Shown here: positions 37,552-46,245 of the stretch, piece by piece
Layout of the letters: each line of letters opens with the position of its first letter
Position numbering within the stretch: position 1 is the first letter of the stretch
Source: Trabulsiella odontotermitis
Lineage (GTDB): Bacteria; Pseudomonadota; Gammaproteobacteria; Enterobacterales; Enterobacteriaceae
NCBI RefSeq assembly: GCF_001297775.1
Contig: NZ_LIFX01000007.1
Coordinates: 85,558-149,557 of the forward strand
Length of the DNA: 64,000 bases
Direction of reading: 5' to 3'
Notes under the pieces: model-generated
What the model was told of the DNA's origin: nothing
What the model saw: the letters and a program-made list of their open reading frames with translations, nothing else
Databases searched by the model: none
Translations under genes and position numbers: made by a program

Positions 37552-40500
37552 TTATATTCCTGAAATCAAATTATCCAATGCTGATTTAATGTCTAATGCT
37601 TTATATGGATGTTTAATAACTATAATTTCACCTTGCTGATGTGATGGTAAGTTTCTCATTGCGGCATCATTACGAGAGCTAAGCGTTGGGAGTTTTCTTC
37701 CCATGTCCGTTTTAGATGCCAACTCTATAGCATGAACTCTACCATTCATATCAATAGCCATAATGTCAGGTCGTCGTCCTGCCCCTCCTTGATTAGCAAA
37801 GCTATATGATCTATTCAAATAGATCTCTTTAAATTTGCCACTCATAGCAAGTTTATTAGCTATCACTTCCGAGAACTGGTCATGTCCTGGTGTCTTATCT
37901 TTCTGGCCTGTACCATATATTTTAGTTCCGTTAACTTCTCTGCTAGGACACCCCACCAGTCCAAGGGGGTCTATCCAATTAAGTGGGTTATTGACGTAAG
38001 AATAGAGATTTCCGCCCCCTGCTAACCCTATCGGATCCGCGCATAAATACTGCCCTGTCTCAGGGTCATAATACCGATACCGGTTGTAATGTAAACCTGA
38101 TTCCTCGTCCTCATACTGCCCCGGAAAACGCAGGGCGCACTGCGGCTGAAGCTCGCCATCGTTGGCCGCGGGCAACGCCCAGTAATCCATTCGTCCCCAG
38201 GTTTTTGCCCGCGAGGACCACGCCAGTCTGCCGGTTTCTGTCAGCAATTCCCGGGGCGTACCCAGATGATCGGCCACCACATAGTGAAGATGCCCCTCTT
38301 CATACCGCGCCGACGGTGTCAGAGCGCCCGGGGCATACAGCCAGTATACCGATTTATCCCACGCCACCGTGCCGTCGGCATACAGCGGCGCTTCTTCAGT
38401 CATCCGATCCCCACTCCAGTGCCAGACAACACCTGACTCTACGTCCGACGTTGTTCCTGCCGCCACCCGCCATTTACGGACCCGGCGACCAAAGGCGTCG
38501 TAGCGGTATTTCCAGCGCACTCCTCCTGGCGTCTGTAACTCTGACAGCTGGTTCTGACTGTTCCAGCGGTATTTCCAGCATTGCGGACGAAAACCATCCC
38601 GCAGTTCCCGCTTCTCGGTCAGTCGTCCTGCTTCATCATAGGTATAACGGAATGGCCCTTTCTCCGTCACCCGGCCCCGTTGCAACGTGTGTTGCTGGCT
38701 CTCCTGCATCATCGCCGAGCAGTGATGAGCCACCATGTTCTGATTCACGTCGTAGCGGAACGACTCTTCGAGGGGTTTCGCGCCACTGAAATGTGCATGG
38801 ATGATCTGATCGTTGACATCATACTGCCACCGACTGCGTCCCCACCGTTGATCATCAATACCAGTGATGTTGTACGCCTTGTCGTAATACCAGCGACGGC
38901 TGACGGCGGTCCCGGCCAGGGGAACGGCCTTGTTCCCCATGTCATCCATTTGGTGCTGCAACAGCGACGAATACATACCCGCCGCCTGGTTTGCCAGCAG
39001 TCCTGCAGGCGTGTAATTACTCAGCAGAGCAAAACCCGCCCCGCTCTCCCGCAACTGCTCTTCTCCCCGCGCGTTATAGTGCAGGTTCAGCGGGTCATGA
39101 CCTGCCACTTCCATTCGCGACAATCTGCCGGAACCATCGTAGCCCAGCCCCATCGCGAGTCTGCCCGGCCTGAATTCGGTTTGCCTGCCTGCGTCATCGT
39201 ACCCGTACTCAACACGATGCCCGTCTGTACATTCAGCCACCAGCCTGCCGGTTGCATCATACTCAAACGTGACCACCGCCTCGCCGTTATCTGCCTTCAG
39301 CAGTCGCCCGGCCCGATCCCAGACATAATCCGTAGTGCCCCGCAACTGGCTGCATTCCTCTGTGCAGTACCAGTATTGCTGCTTCAACAGCCTGTCAGTG
39401 TCCCTGTCATAATGACTCGTCACCACTTCATTTCCAGGCAACCATGCTCTGATGCGGCGCCCAACAGCATCGTATTCATAGCGCATTACCCGCCCGGCAA
39501 AGTCCCTTTCCTCTGTGACCTGCCCGGCCCCGTCACGAACGTAACGCCAGATGTCTCCTGCCGCGTTAGTGACCGTCGTTAACCGGGCCAGACGATCATA
39601 GTCAAACCGCAGTGACTGTCCGTCCGGCCTTTCCACCTGCATCAGTAAATCAAACGCGCCATAGCGGTAACGGGTCTTTTTTCCTTCCCCGTCGGTGAAA
39701 CTGGCCTGCAGACGTTCACTCGTGTAGCCGATGTACTGCGTTACCTCGTCCGGCAGATAAATTTCCGTGACACTGCCCGCCGGGCTTGCGTGCTCTGCGT
39801 GATGACCATACCGGGTGGTGAACCCCAGCGCATCACGCACTGACATCACCCTTCCCAGCACATCCTGGTGAAGTTGGGTAATGTCTCCGGCAGGATTTTC
39901 AACCTGCCGGAGTCGACGGTGAGCATCATAGTCATAACGCCATTGCACACCACCCGGCAGTATCTGCCGCAGCAACTCACCCTTTCCGCCATAGCGATAT
40001 TCCGCACGCCGTCCCTCAGCGTCGGTGGAATAAATCAGTTCTCCGTTGTCGCCATAAACCCACTGCCAGCGGGCGCCGGAGGATGCCGCAACTTCCGTTG
40101 CCTGCCCATAGTCATCGTAGCGCCAGCACCAGCTTTCTCCGTCAGGGGTGATGATTTCTTCGGTATCGCCATATTCATTACAGCGGAATGTGGTGGTTCG
40201 CCCCAGCGCATCGGTTTGCGATACCAGGTTACTCAGATCCCACTCAAAACGATTTTCCCGGCCCAGCGGGTCGACGCTGCGGGTGACCAGACCGTCTTCG
40301 TTATACCAGTAGTGCGTGACGCCACCTTCCGCATCGAAATAACGAGTGTGGCGCTGTGTGTCGTGGTATTCAAACCTGTCTTCATAATGTCCGTGACGGG
40401 TGCGGGTGGACAGCACACGCCCGTTCACGTCATAAGTGATGGAAACATCCGTTTCACTTGTGTCATGCCAGCGGGACATATATCCCTGCGGCGTGTATTC

Positions 40501-42108
40501 ATGGTACAGATGGCCATACTGCAAACTCTGACAGGACGCCAGATATCCCAGGGCCCCGTATTCCGCCTTCACCAGCCATTGCCTGCTGTGCGACGTCACC
40601 AGCTCCACATGCCGCAGTTGACCATTGTTCATTTCCACATGCAGGGCATAACCATCGCTGTGCTCAATGCGATCCAGTTCCCCGTGTCGGTAGGCAAAGC
40701 GAATGGCATTCCCCGTGCGGTCTTCAATCGCTGACAGTCTGCGGGTATCACCGTCCCCTTCACCAAAAATCAGCACCTGCTGACGGTGGCGATCAAAGAT
40801 GCGCAGTACACCGGAACGGTTACCGAACAGAACATAGCGTCCTTCATGTAGATTGATGGCATGCACAGCATCATCGGGCGTGTGGAACACCAGTCCCATT
40901 CCCTGCTCCGTCACAAACCTGACGGACTGGGCTTCCAGCTGCAGACGCTGCGACCAGCTGTCTGCCCATTTCGCGCCAAAACTGCCGTTGAATGGCTGAG
41001 ATGAGCGATAGATGCGTGTAAGTTCAAGAGGCAGCACGCCGGGAATGGCAATAACCGGCCATTCCTGCAGAAAATCCCCGCTGGCGACATCCACAGGATC
41101 ACCGGCACACATACTTCTGTTTGAATTAGGCCCGTCCTGGGATGTTGACCGGGTCGGTAAACCATCTTCTGTTGCCCCCTGGCCACCTTTCTTTCCCCTG
41201 GGAATGGGTAAGAAATTCACAATCACCGCCGCCCAGCGTAACCACGGGCTTCGGCTGTCTTTCACCTCATAAACGAAAGCGGTTTCCAGGGTTTCGGTAA
41301 TGGTTGCACAGCCTGCATTAATATTGCCGTCACATGTGGTCCGATGCCCCAGTCGGGCAATCGGTTTACCATTGGCCAGTACGGTTTTCGCGCCTTCCGC
41401 GATTTTTTCGTCGGGGCCGGGATGGTCCTTGCAGGCAACCCGGTCACCGGCTCGGGCGACAGGACGTCCTTCAAAAAAGACGTCTGGCGATCCTTCGATA
41501 ATGGTGCCTTTATTTTCACCGTACTGACTCATCGCGGCACCGGCAGACGCCACCGCGCCACCCACAAAGCCGCCCGCCGCCGCGGCACCAGCGACCACCA
41601 CCAGCGCCGTACCTCCGGTGGCAACAATCAGCGCGCCTACGGCAACCACCGCAACCGCCCCCAGCAGCACACCGCCAATAGCCCCCCACAATCCCCAGTC
41701 TTTTTTCTGATGCGCAATCGGATCGCCGAGCCTGGCAGGAATGTCCCCCTCCGTGGCGACTTTCTCCATTCCCAGGGCGCCTGCAATAGCATGTCCGGCC
41801 ATATCACCCACATAACTGCCGGCATAACCGCCCACCATACCGGCAGCCAGCCCCACGGCAAATGGCCCGGCAGAACCAGCGGCAATCGCATATACCCCCA
41901 TCCCTGCGGTGACCGCCATGTTCATTTCCTGGCTTTCAGCGATATCCAGCAGCGTATTGTTAGCACGTTCAGCATCGCTGACCCCGGCGTTGGGTATTTC
42001 ATAGCTGTCAGGGGTGTCCTGACGCATTTGCGAGGCAATCGTTTCACGGCGTCCTGCATTCCCGCCAGCAGCTCCGGCACCTGCCCAGGCACTCTGACTG
42101 ACACTCAT
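37552..42108 (-). CDS. rhs: T6SS effector: PAAR-Rhs protein with C-terminal nuclease-like toxin
   Basis: 1518-residue polymorphic toxin loaded on VgrG. Two glycine/alanine-rich membrane regions (about 64-110 and 137-195) flank the start of a PAAR domain (IPARLGDP near 123, then DVFFEGRPVARAGD near 209 to about 275), which tips the spike. Next is a long run of YD repeats forming the Rhs cocoon, then the core-end motif DPIGLAGGGNLYSYVNNP and DPLGL ending at residue 1384. The last 134 residues (37552-37956) are AT-rich and unrelated to the core. They hold TPGHDQFSE, GAGRRPDI (Asp1448) and HAIELASKTD (Glu1462, Lys1466), suggesting a PD-(D/E)xK-type nuclease. The toxin activity is inferred. Confidence 0.93.
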   Translation of the reverse strand: MSVSQSAWAGAGAAGGNAGRRETIASQMRQDTPDSYEIPNAGVSDAERANNTLLDIAESQEMNMAVTAGMGVYAIAAGSAGPFAVGLAAGMVGGYAGSYVGDMAGHAIAGALGMEKVATEGDIPARLGDPIAHQKKDWGLWGAIGGVLLGAVAVVAVGALIVATGGTALVVVAGAAAAGGFVGGAVASAGAAMSQYGENKGTIIEGSPDVFFEGRPVARAGDRVACKDHPGPDEKIAEGAKTVLANGKPIARLGHRTTCDGNINAGCATITETLETAFVYEVKDSRSPWLRWAAVIVNFLPIPRGKKGGQGATEDGLPTRSTSQDGPNSNRSMCAGDPVDVASGDFLQEWPVIAIPGVLPLELTRIYRSSQPFNGSFGAKWADSWSQRLQLEAQSVRFVTEQGMGLVFHTPDDAVHAINLHEGRYVLFGNRSGVLRIFDRHRQQVLIFGEGDGDTRRLSAIEDRTGNAIRFAYRHGELDRIEHSDGYALHVEMNNGQLRHVELVTSHSRQWLVKAEYGALGYLASCQSLQYGHLYHEYTPQGYMSRWHDTSETDVSITYDVNGRVLSTRTRHGHYEDRFEYHDTQRHTRYFDAEGGVTHYWYNEDGLVTRSVDPLGRENRFEWDLSNLVSQTDALGRTTTFRCNEYGDTEEIITPDGESWCWRYDDYGQATEVAASSGARWQWVYGDNGELIYSTDAEGRRAEYRYGGKGELLRQILPGGVQWRYDYDAHRRLRQVENPAGDITQLHQDVLGRVMSVRDALGFTTRYGHHAEHASPAGSVTEIYLPDEVTQYIGYTSERLQASFTDGEGKKTRYRYGAFDLLMQVERPDGQSLRFDYDRLARLTTVTNAAGDIWRYVRDGAGQVTEERDFAGRVMRYEYDAVGRRIRAWLPGNEVVTSHYDRDTDRLLKQQYWYCTEECSQLRGTTDYVWDRAGRLLKADNGEAVVTFEYDATGRLVAECTDGHRVEYGYDDAGRQTEFRPGRLAMGLGYDGSGRLSRMEVAGHDPLNLHYNARGEEQLRESGAGFALLSNYTPAGLLANQAAGMYSSLLQHQMDDMGNKAVPLAGTAVSRRWYYDKAYNITGIDDQRWGRSRWQYDVNDQIIHAHFSGAKPLEESFRYDVNQNMVAHHCSAMMQESQQHTLQRGRVTEKGPFRYTYDEAGRLTEKRELRDGFRPQCWKYRWNSQNQLSELQTPGGVRWKYRYDAFGRRVRKWRVAAGTTSDVESGVVWHWSGDRMTEEAPLYADGTVAWDKSVYWLYAPGALTPSARYEEGHLHYVVADHLGTPRELLTETGRLAWSSRAKTWGRMDYWALPAANDGELQPQCALRFPGQYEDEESGLHYNRYRYYDPETGQYLCADPIGLAGGGNLYSYVNNPLNWIDPLGLVGCPSREVNGTKIYGTGQKDKTPGHDQFSEVIANKLAMSGKFKEIYLNRSYSFANQGGAGRRPDIMAIDMNGRVHAIELASKTDMGRKLPTLSSRNDAAMRNLPSHQQGEIIVIKHPYKALDIKSALDNLISGI

Positions 42109-42124
42109 CCTGTTTCTCCCTGTC

Positions 42125-42577
42125 TCAGACGACCGTGGTGTTTTCCCGTAATGTGAAGGACTGAATCAGTTGGGTAAGGCGAACTTTCAGTTCTGGCGTC
42201 ATTTCGCCGGGCACGGTGGCGGTTAGCACCAGCACACCCGGTGCGAGTTCCAGAATGGTCATCAGTTGATGAATGGTTCCCTGCGGAGAGGTCCAGGAAA
42301 ACTCAGAGGTCACCGTGCTCCTCCCGGCCAGTTCACCCGGCTCGCGGGAATGCTCGCGGTAATCTTTCAGTTGTCTGCTAAGGCTGGTGATTTCACGTTC
42401 GGCAAAAGCTGTAAATTCCATTCCCCAGGGGATCAAGTCTCTGGATACCGTAAAACTAATGCCACTCTGGTCATTCGATGACGCTGACAGCACAATAATG
42501 CTGATGTCCTTCCACTCTGCCGGGATCTGCAGCGATCCTTCGTTAAAGTGATAAGGTTTCAGTTCAGCCTTTTCCAT
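42125..42577 (-). CDS. eagR: EagR/DcrB-type chaperone (DUF1795) of the Rhs effector
   Basis: 150-residue cytosolic protein of the DUF1795 family: YHFNEGSLQIPAEWKDISI at the start and GVLVLTATVPGEM near the end. Such Eag chaperones shield the transmembrane segments of PAAR/Rhs effectors and load them on VgrG. It sits between vgrG (18 bases) and rhs (16 bases), and the Rhs protein has the two membrane regions expected of an Eag client. Confidence 0.85.
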   Translation of the reverse strand: MEKAELKPYHFNEGSLQIPAEWKDISIIVLSASSNDQSGISFTVSRDLIPWGMEFTAFAEREITSLSRQLKDYREHSREPGELAGRSTVTSEFSWTSPQGTIHQLMTILELAPGVLVLTATVPGEMTPELKVRLTQLIQSFTLRENTTVV

Positions 42578-42595
42578 ACTGGCTCTCCGTATTGG

Positions 42596-44647
42596 TTACT
42601 TGCTGTCGTTAAGATGAATGGTTGGGCCAGAAGCAAAAATGCCCGCACTGTTCAGCACAATGGTGGAGGGACCAAAGGTGATCGTGACGGCTTCCTTCGT
42701 CATCACCACCGAGCCATTGCCGACGATGAGTTCTATCTGGTCCGTTGCGGTATACAATTGCGTTCCCGGCCCGGCTCCCTGTGGAACGGCCTGAACCTGA
42801 ATGACATTAGCAGTGGTGCTGCGGGTCTTTTTCACATCTTCCTTCATGCTGCCCTGCGCCACACTTTTGCTTTCATCACCGGTGAGGATCGCCAGCGTGC
42901 GGTTGCCCTTTTCGACGGTCAGTGACTGGTTATCCTTCACCACCGTCGACATATCCTTCTGCGCATGCATCGACAGCATTTCCTGGCCGTTCGCGTCCTC
43001 GAACTTCAGTTCGTTGAACCCTTCGCCTTTATGCGTCTTGCTGCGGAACGCCATCTGCGTTTTGGCCGCCGGGAGTCCGATGGAGGGCAGATTGCTCGCA
43101 TGGTAGGTACGACCGATGATGATGGGCTGGTCCGGGTCGCCGTGCAGAAAATCCACCACCACTTCCTGGCCCACACGCGGCGTGGCTATCACGCCCCAGC
43201 CCTGACCGGCCCACGGCTGAGATACCCTGATCCAGCAGGAACTCTGATCGTTGGACTGCCCGTAACGGTCCCACGGAAACTGCACCCGCACCCGGCCAAA
43301 CTGGTCGCAGTAAATCTCTTCGCCGGGCGGCCCCACCACCACGCCTGTCTGCGAACCGTCCACCCGCGGTTTGGGTAACGGAGCCGGGCGCCAGGTCAGG
43401 TGCGCCGGAATAAAACTGAAGCGGGTGGAGAGATCGGTGCCCTGCTCGCCCGCGGCATGTTTCATCGCCTGCGGCTGGCGGCCATGATGGCTGACGCTGG
43501 TCACCTGCCAGCGGGTATTCAGGTCCGGGCGGGGATGGCTGAACAGCGTGATCAGCAGACCAGGAGTCAGACGGGCGTCATTACTCTCCCCGTCACCGGC
43601 ATCGGCGTCATTACGCAGCCCGTCCAGCTGGTAGCGGGCAAAATCCTTACCGTGCTGTTCATCCTTGAAACGCCCCGGAAAATCATAGTATTCATAGTCC
43701 GGTCGCTGGTTATGCAGCTCACCCGCTTTCTCACTGAAGCTGCCCGGCCAGCGGGGGTTTTTGAAGGTGTAATCCTTCAGTTCCACCATCGCCGGGCGTA
43801 CCCTGACGCTGCGGCGGAACTGGCTCACACAGGGCATTTTATTCTGTACTTCCAGCGCCGGGTTCCACGGCAGTTCCGGGCCGGATGGCAGCGTGCCCGC
43901 ATCATCGGCGAAAATCAGCGTCTCCCCGCCCTCGCCGCTTTCGAAGTAGTAATACATGCCCTCTTCCGCACTCAGGCGGCTGATAAATTCAAGGTCGCTC
44001 TCCTGATACTGCACACAGAACTCACGCGCCGCGTGGGCATGGCGCAGGGAAAACGCCACATTGATCACCCCGTTTTCCCGCAACAGCGTGGTGATGATCG
44101 TCTCCGGCGTCAGTTGCTGGAATATCCGTGAATTACGGCGCAGCGACGTCCGCCACATGGCCGGGCGGACGGACAGGGTGTAACGGGTCTGGTGTAAGCC
44201 GGTGTCACCCTGCTCAAACGCCGCGACAATCCCGGTGACCGTTCGCTCAGGGTTCCCGTCGCGCAGAACGGTCAGGGTGGCGTTGTTGTCCAGCACTGAC
44301 TCAAAACTGACTGCCGGATCTTCACTGACCAGCCCCACTTCCAGCAGATACGGCGATGAGAAGGACTCGGTGAGGGAAAAGTCGGTAACGGCAAACGTAT
44401 CAGGCGGCAGGCCCTGCACGGTCAGGGTAAATTTCAGGCCGGAAGGCTCTGCACCCATCGCTACCGCCAGCGACGGGGCGCTTTGCCCGGCAGCGGCAAC
44501 CAGAGTCGGAATACTGTTTCCGACAGGGCTCTTCAGTGACGGAATATGTTTTTCGACCACTGTATTCAGACGCTCTTCCGCCATCTCCTTAATAGTCTTC
44601 GTCATCTTTGTGGAGAGGTCTTTTTTACTGTTATCTTCAGAAAACAT
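42596..44647 (-). CDS. vgrG: T6SS spike protein VgrG
   Basis: Trimeric spike, fused gp27/gp5-like. 683 residues from the ATG at 44647 (MFSEDNSKKDL) behind GGAG; 28 more codons are open upstream. Conserved segments: the gp27-like domain with ISRLSAEEGMYYYFE, the OB-fold GEEIYCDQFGRVRVQFPWDR, WIRVSQPWAGQGWG and EVVVDFLHGDPDQPIIIGR, then the repeat-rich needle ending IFASGPTIHLND. No extra catalytic C-terminal domain is present, so killing should depend on the PAAR-Rhs cargo. About 60 residues at the N terminus precede the usual VgrG fold. Confidence 0.94.
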   Translation of the reverse strand: MFSEDNSKKDLSTKMTKTIKEMAEERLNTVVEKHIPSLKSPVGNSIPTLVAAAGQSAPSLAVAMGAEPSGLKFTLTVQGLPPDTFAVTDFSLTESFSSPYLLEVGLVSEDPAVSFESVLDNNATLTVLRDGNPERTVTGIVAAFEQGDTGLHQTRYTLSVRPAMWRTSLRRNSRIFQQLTPETIITTLLRENGVINVAFSLRHAHAAREFCVQYQESDLEFISRLSAEEGMYYYFESGEGGETLIFADDAGTLPSGPELPWNPALEVQNKMPCVSQFRRSVRVRPAMVELKDYTFKNPRWPGSFSEKAGELHNQRPDYEYYDFPGRFKDEQHGKDFARYQLDGLRNDADAGDGESNDARLTPGLLITLFSHPRPDLNTRWQVTSVSHHGRQPQAMKHAAGEQGTDLSTRFSFIPAHLTWRPAPLPKPRVDGSQTGVVVGPPGEEIYCDQFGRVRVQFPWDRYGQSNDQSSCWIRVSQPWAGQGWGVIATPRVGQEVVVDFLHGDPDQPIIIGRTYHASNLPSIGLPAAKTQMAFRSKTHKGEGFNELKFEDANGQEMLSMHAQKDMSTVVKDNQSLTVEKGNRTLAILTGDESKSVAQGSMKEDVKKTRSTTANVIQVQAVPQGAGPGTQLYTATDQIELIVGNGSVVMTKEAVTITFGPSTIVLNSAGIFASGPTIHLNDSK

Positions 44648-45114
44648 TGCCGGCTCCGTTATTTTATTTTCTCCATCCCGTATATCTTTGCGCCCGTCAT
44701 TTAGCGGTATACAGATATAAATAAAAGCCACCAGCGTGACCCGGGTTTGATGAAATCAGCTTACCATAGCGAAAAACAAAACTGCGCGACCGGCAAACAA
44801 GAGGAACAGAAAAAATGATGATTAATCATAAAGATATGGGTTTATTACACAATAAATACGACAGATTATCCCGATATAAATATCATTCATAATAAATAAT
44901 ACTATTCCGGCAAAAATTATAATTTTATTCGCCAGCTTTGTGAGTATTTTTATTCATCCGCAGATATCCGGGTCTGGATATTTACCGTCAGAGCCTTATA
45001 GTTAGCCCGTACAGGACCCGCTGCAGCTTCTCAGGATATAAAACTTTTTTGGCAGACGGCTCCCGGTTAATAAGAATTTTCATCATTATTTACGCTGAAA
45101 TAAGGAATCACGCC
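44648..45114. promoter_or_regulatory. AT-rich divergent promoter region of vgrG and hcp
   Basis: A 467-base gap without a convincing ORF, separating minus-strand vgrG from plus-strand hcp. It is much richer in A and T than the genes beside it, as expected for a region open to H-NS silencing. I searched for a sigma-54 element (TGGCAC-N5-TTGCA) and did not find a good match. Several TATAAA-like boxes exist (for example near 45038), but I cannot choose between them. Confidence 0.5.
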
Positions 45115-45633
45115 ATGCCAACTCCATGCTATATCGCGATCAATGGGAAAACTCAGGGTAATATCACCGCGGGTGCTTTTACGGCAGAATCCGTCGGTAA
45201 TATTTATGTACAGGGTCATGAAGATGAAATGCTGGTGCAGGAATTCGACCACATCGTCACTGTCCCGACCGATCCGCAGTCCGGCCAGCCTTCCGGCCAG
45301 CGTGTGCATAAGCCGTTTATCTTTACGGTGGCACTGAACAAAGCCGTTCCGCTGCTGTACAACGCACTGGCGTCCGGTGAAATGCTGCCGTCCGTAGAGT
45401 TACGCTGGTACCGCACCTCTGTGGAAGGGAAACAGGAGCACTTCTTCACCACCAAACTGGAAGATGCCACCATCGTGGATATCGACTGCAAGATGCCTCA
45501 CTGCCAGGACACCACCAAATCCGAATTCACCCAGATGCTGCGTGTATCGCTGGCCTACCGCAAAATCAACTGGGAACACACCACCGCCGGAACGTCCGGT
45601 GCGGATGACTGGCGCGCCCCGATTGAGGCCTGA
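45115..45633 (+). CDS. hcp: Hcp tail-tube protein, Vibrio cholerae type
   Basis: 172 residues forming the hexameric inner tube of the T6SS. Nearly colinear with V. cholerae Hcp: MPTPCYIAINGKTQGNITAG, GNIYVQGHEDEMLVQEFDH, GQRVHKPFIFTVALNKAVP and the end TTAGTSGADDWRAPIEA. ATG at 45115 behind AAGGAA; the frame is open upstream without support. It is divergent from the vgrG-rhs module and convergent with the main tss operon. Confidence 0.95.
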   Translation: MPTPCYIAINGKTQGNITAGAFTAESVGNIYVQGHEDEMLVQEFDHIVTVPTDPQSGQPSGQRVHKPFIFTVALNKAVPLLYNALASGEMLPSVELRWYRTSVEGKQEHFFTTKLEDATIVDIDCKMPHCQDTTKSEFTQMLRVSLAYRKINWEHTTAGTSGADDWRAPIEA

Positions 45634-45652
45634 GTGCCTGACTAACCATACC

Positions 45653-45674
45653 GGGGGAGCGCCGGGGCTCCCCC
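45653..45674 (+). terminator. hairpin between the two hcp genes
   Basis: Eight-base-pair stem GGGGGAGC/GCTCCCCC followed by TGTTTA, 19 bases after the first hcp stop. It may partly terminate or stabilise the upstream message, giving more Hcp1 than Hcp2. Confidence 0.5.
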
Positions 45675-45693
45675 TGTTTATCAGGGAGTGTGT

Positions 45694-46173
45694 ATGGCAA
45701 ATATCATCTACATGACCATAAAAGGTCAGAAACAGGGACTGATTTCCGCGGGCTGTTCCGGTATTAAATCGATCGGCAATAAATACCAGTCCGGGCATGA
45801 GGACGAGATTTTTGTGCTGGCGCTGATTAACCATATGACCCGCAACGAAAACGTGTCGCTGCATCCGATCGAAGTTCACAAACCGGTGGATAAATCCACC
45901 CCGCTGCTGGCACAGGCGATCAATGACAACGAAAAAATGGACTGTACGTTTAACTTATACCGTACTGCCCAGACCGGCGGTAATGAGCTCTATTTTCGCA
46001 TCACGCTGACGGAAGCGACCCTCTGCGATATCCGGCTGCATTGCCCGAACTCCGTCACCCACAACGATGCCCAGCCTTACGAAAGTATTTCCTTCAAATA
46101 TGCATCCGTCACCTGGGAACATGTGATGGCAGGCACCAGCGCCTACAGCATCTGGGATGAGCGGGTGTTATAG
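45694..46173 (+). CDS. second Hcp-family protein
   Basis: 159 residues of the Hcp1 (DUF796) family but of a different subfamily from its neighbour: MANIIYMTIKGQKQGLISAG, SIGNKYQSGHEDEIFVLAL, EVHKPVDKSTPLLAQAINDN and VTWEHVMAGTSAYSIWDE. This resembles the N-terminal domain of Hcp-ET/SciM-like proteins, but no C-terminal toxin extension is present. ATG at 45694 behind AGGGAG; 60 bases after the first hcp. It may form mixed tubes or carry particular cargo. Confidence 0.88.
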   Translation: MANIIYMTIKGQKQGLISAGCSGIKSIGNKYQSGHEDEIFVLALINHMTRNENVSLHPIEVHKPVDKSTPLLAQAINDNEKMDCTFNLYRTAQTGGNELYFRITLTEATLCDIRLHCPNSVTHNDAQPYESISFKYASVTWEHVMAGTSAYSIWDERVL

Positions 46174-46205
46174 CGCCAGCTTCAGGGAATAATGCACAGC
46201 GTAGT

Positions 46206-46227
46206 CCGGGCGGCGTGTCGCGCCCGG
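46206..46227. terminator. hairpin between hcp2 and the tss operon end
   Basis: Seven-base-pair stem CCGGGCG/CGCCCGG with an eight-base loop, in the short gap between convergent transcription units. No U-run. Confidence 0.4.
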
Positions 46228-46245
46228 GCTGGCGCCGTCCGGACA

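Noticed and set aside
38581..39582. 333-codon ORF on the plus strand
   Set aside because: Antisense to the YD-repeat core of rhs; high GC keeps the opposite frames open.
40911..41186. Displaced toxin or rhs fragment inside the rhs core
   Set aside because: The small ORFs there are out-of-frame readings of one intact rhs gene; the 1518-codon frame has no interruption.
44648..45114. Sigma-54 promoter before hcp (a TGGCA is present near 45050)
   Set aside because: TGGCAGACGGCTCCCG lacks the GC doublet at the right distance, so it does not match the -24/-12 consensus.
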